Assembly: GCA_963753545.1 (NCBI GenBank)
Contig: CAVWCQ010000008.1
Coordinates: 2,232,001 to 2,296,000, forward strand
DNA from: CAVWCQ01 sp963753545
GTDB taxonomy: Bacteria; Chloroflexota; Anaerolineae; Aggregatilineales; Aggregatilineaceae
Length of the DNA: 64,000 nt
Direction: 5' to 3'
Each line of letters opens with the position of its first letter. Positions within the stretch are counted from its first letter, which is position 1. The notes below the pieces were generated by a model. That model made no database searches and was not told the DNA's origin. It saw only the letters and a program-made list of their open reading frames with translations. Positions 63,351 to 64,000 of the stretch are shown in pieces. Position numbers and translations under genes: made by a program.

Positions 63351-64000
63351 TTAATTGCTGGTCAGGGCTACGGCAGCTTGATTCTTCTCAAGCGCACGCT
63401 GGCTTTCATCTGCCCTTAGACAAAGGTTCTGTCCGCCCGCATTTAACCATTCTTGCAGCGTTGGACTTTGTTCCATTCCCGATATTGCTTCAGCGTAGAT
63501 GCGAGAGCCCCAGTAATAGTAGCGCTGCGTTTCACTGGCCCAGGTTGCCCACCCTTTATCGATAACCCCATGACCGCCGTTATAGCCCGCCATAGCTAAA
63601 CCAGCGTGCCCATTGGCTTGTTGCAGACCCTCTGTCAAATAGTTCAGGCCTCGCTTAGCATTCGTTTGCACGTCAAGCATGTCTTCACCAGGGTCGAAAT
63701 GAAAGGGCATAACCTGGAATAAGCCTTGCGCCCCGGCGGAAGATGAAATATTGGGATCGCCGCAGCTTTCAATCTGAATCACTGTAGCAATAAGGTTTGG
63801 GTCGATTTGATACAAAATTGCCCAGGCCTTAATCAGCGGCTCCCAATACAGTACCTCCGGTGTAAAGGCGCTGGATAGGGGCGAAACGGCGGCGTCAGGT
63901 CCCAGTGGACTCGATGCATAAAATGGGTGGTTTCTTTCGACAACCTCATAGCTCACTATCCCAGATGAATTGAATAGGGCTGCTGCACCAAGTGTGGCGG
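63351..64000 (-). CDS. Lytic transglycosylase (SLT domain), 5' end beyond the window
   Basis: At least 215 residues are visible; the frame remains open to the edge, so the start is outside. The SLT catalytic domain spans most of it: LIATVIQIESCGDPNISSSAGAQGLFQVMP contains the catalytic Glu in QIES and the GAQGLFQVMP motif, followed by NAKRGLNYLTEGLQ and LAMAGYNGGHGVIDKG (the AYNGG-type motif). Such enzymes cut peptidoglycan glycan strands. The upstream coding sequence at the window edge reads ALFNSSGIVSYEV and may contain part of an exported N-terminus. The GTG at 63956 is only an internal start. It is convergent with fabF. Confidence 0.85.
   Translation of the reverse strand, partial: ATLGAAALFNSSGIVSYEVVERNHPFYASSPLGPDAAVSPLSSAFTPEVLYWEPLIKAWAILYQIDPNLIATVIQIESCGDPNISSSAGAQGLFQVMPFHFDPGEDMLDVQTNAKRGLNYLTEGLQQANGHAGLAMAGYNGGHGVIDKGWATWASETQRYYYWGSRIYAEAISGMEQSPTLQEWLNAGGQNLCLRADESQRALEKNQAAVALTSN

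Overview
The window looks like chromosomal DNA of a Chloroflexota bacterium, most likely class Anaerolineae or a close relative. This is inference from protein style: a Pro/Thr-rich LCP protein, several secreted SH3b-repeat proteins, GAF-rich sensor kinases, a Ser/Thr kinase fused to a TolB-like propeller, double-FtsX permeases and short palindromic intergenic repeats opening with GTAGGG. There is no rRNA, CRISPR array, phage, insertion sequence or plasmid function. Two tRNA genes are present, Arg-TCG and Leu-GAG.

Layout. 0-12.4 kb: a TIM-barrel hydrolase-like protein, a small basic protein, a degenerate PurH, a sugar-type ABC ATPase, YjbQ, a large GAF histidine kinase split by an amber codon, homoserine kinase (thrB), an FHA protein followed by a Clp_N-kinase-like fusion, and a FecR-like membrane protein. 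12.4-25.3 kb: a VOC protein, an L,D-transpeptidase, a MacB-type ATPase with a 1260-aa FtsX permease, a six-repeat SH3b protein, a family 2 glycosyltransferase with a second sugar-type ABC ATPase, and an LCP protein, so mostly cell-envelope functions. 25.8-36.2 kb, minus strand: a tightly packed run of helicase-like protein, UvrD-type helicase, Fe-S PD-(D/E)XK nuclease, RecJ, YigZ/IMPACT protein and Ser/Thr kinase. It reads like an AddAB machine with its nuclease detached. 36.3-40.2 kb: a cation P-type ATPase and a histone-deacetylase-like protein, both riddled with single-base frameshifts. 40.4-48.5 kb, minus strand: two S41 proteases, smpB, a protein of unknown function, a STAND/TPR ATPase, tRNA-Arg, trpS and a zinc-ribbon protein. 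48.7-64 kb: a response-regulator/GAF/histidine kinase protein, two small envelope or TPR proteins, a secreted protein of about 2,545 residues built from about 22 PPC-like beta modules, a five-repeat SH3b protein, tRNA-Leu, plsX and fabF, and the end of a lytic transglycosylase that runs off the window.

A property of the whole window is that nine genes carry interruptions (about 16 in total). Most are one-base differences, several of them in short homopolymers, and ten of the 16 fall between 36.9 and 42.0 kb. In each case the restored length is normal for the family where one is known, and essential genes such as trpS are hit. Base-calling or assembly error is therefore the simplest explanation, with true gene decay the alternative. 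I give whole-gene spans for most interrupted genes and describe the break in each. The strongest candidate for something new is the split AddAB-like operon. Next are the FHA/Clp_N-kinase pair, the PurH that has lost its catalytic residues, and the giant PPC-repeat surface protein.
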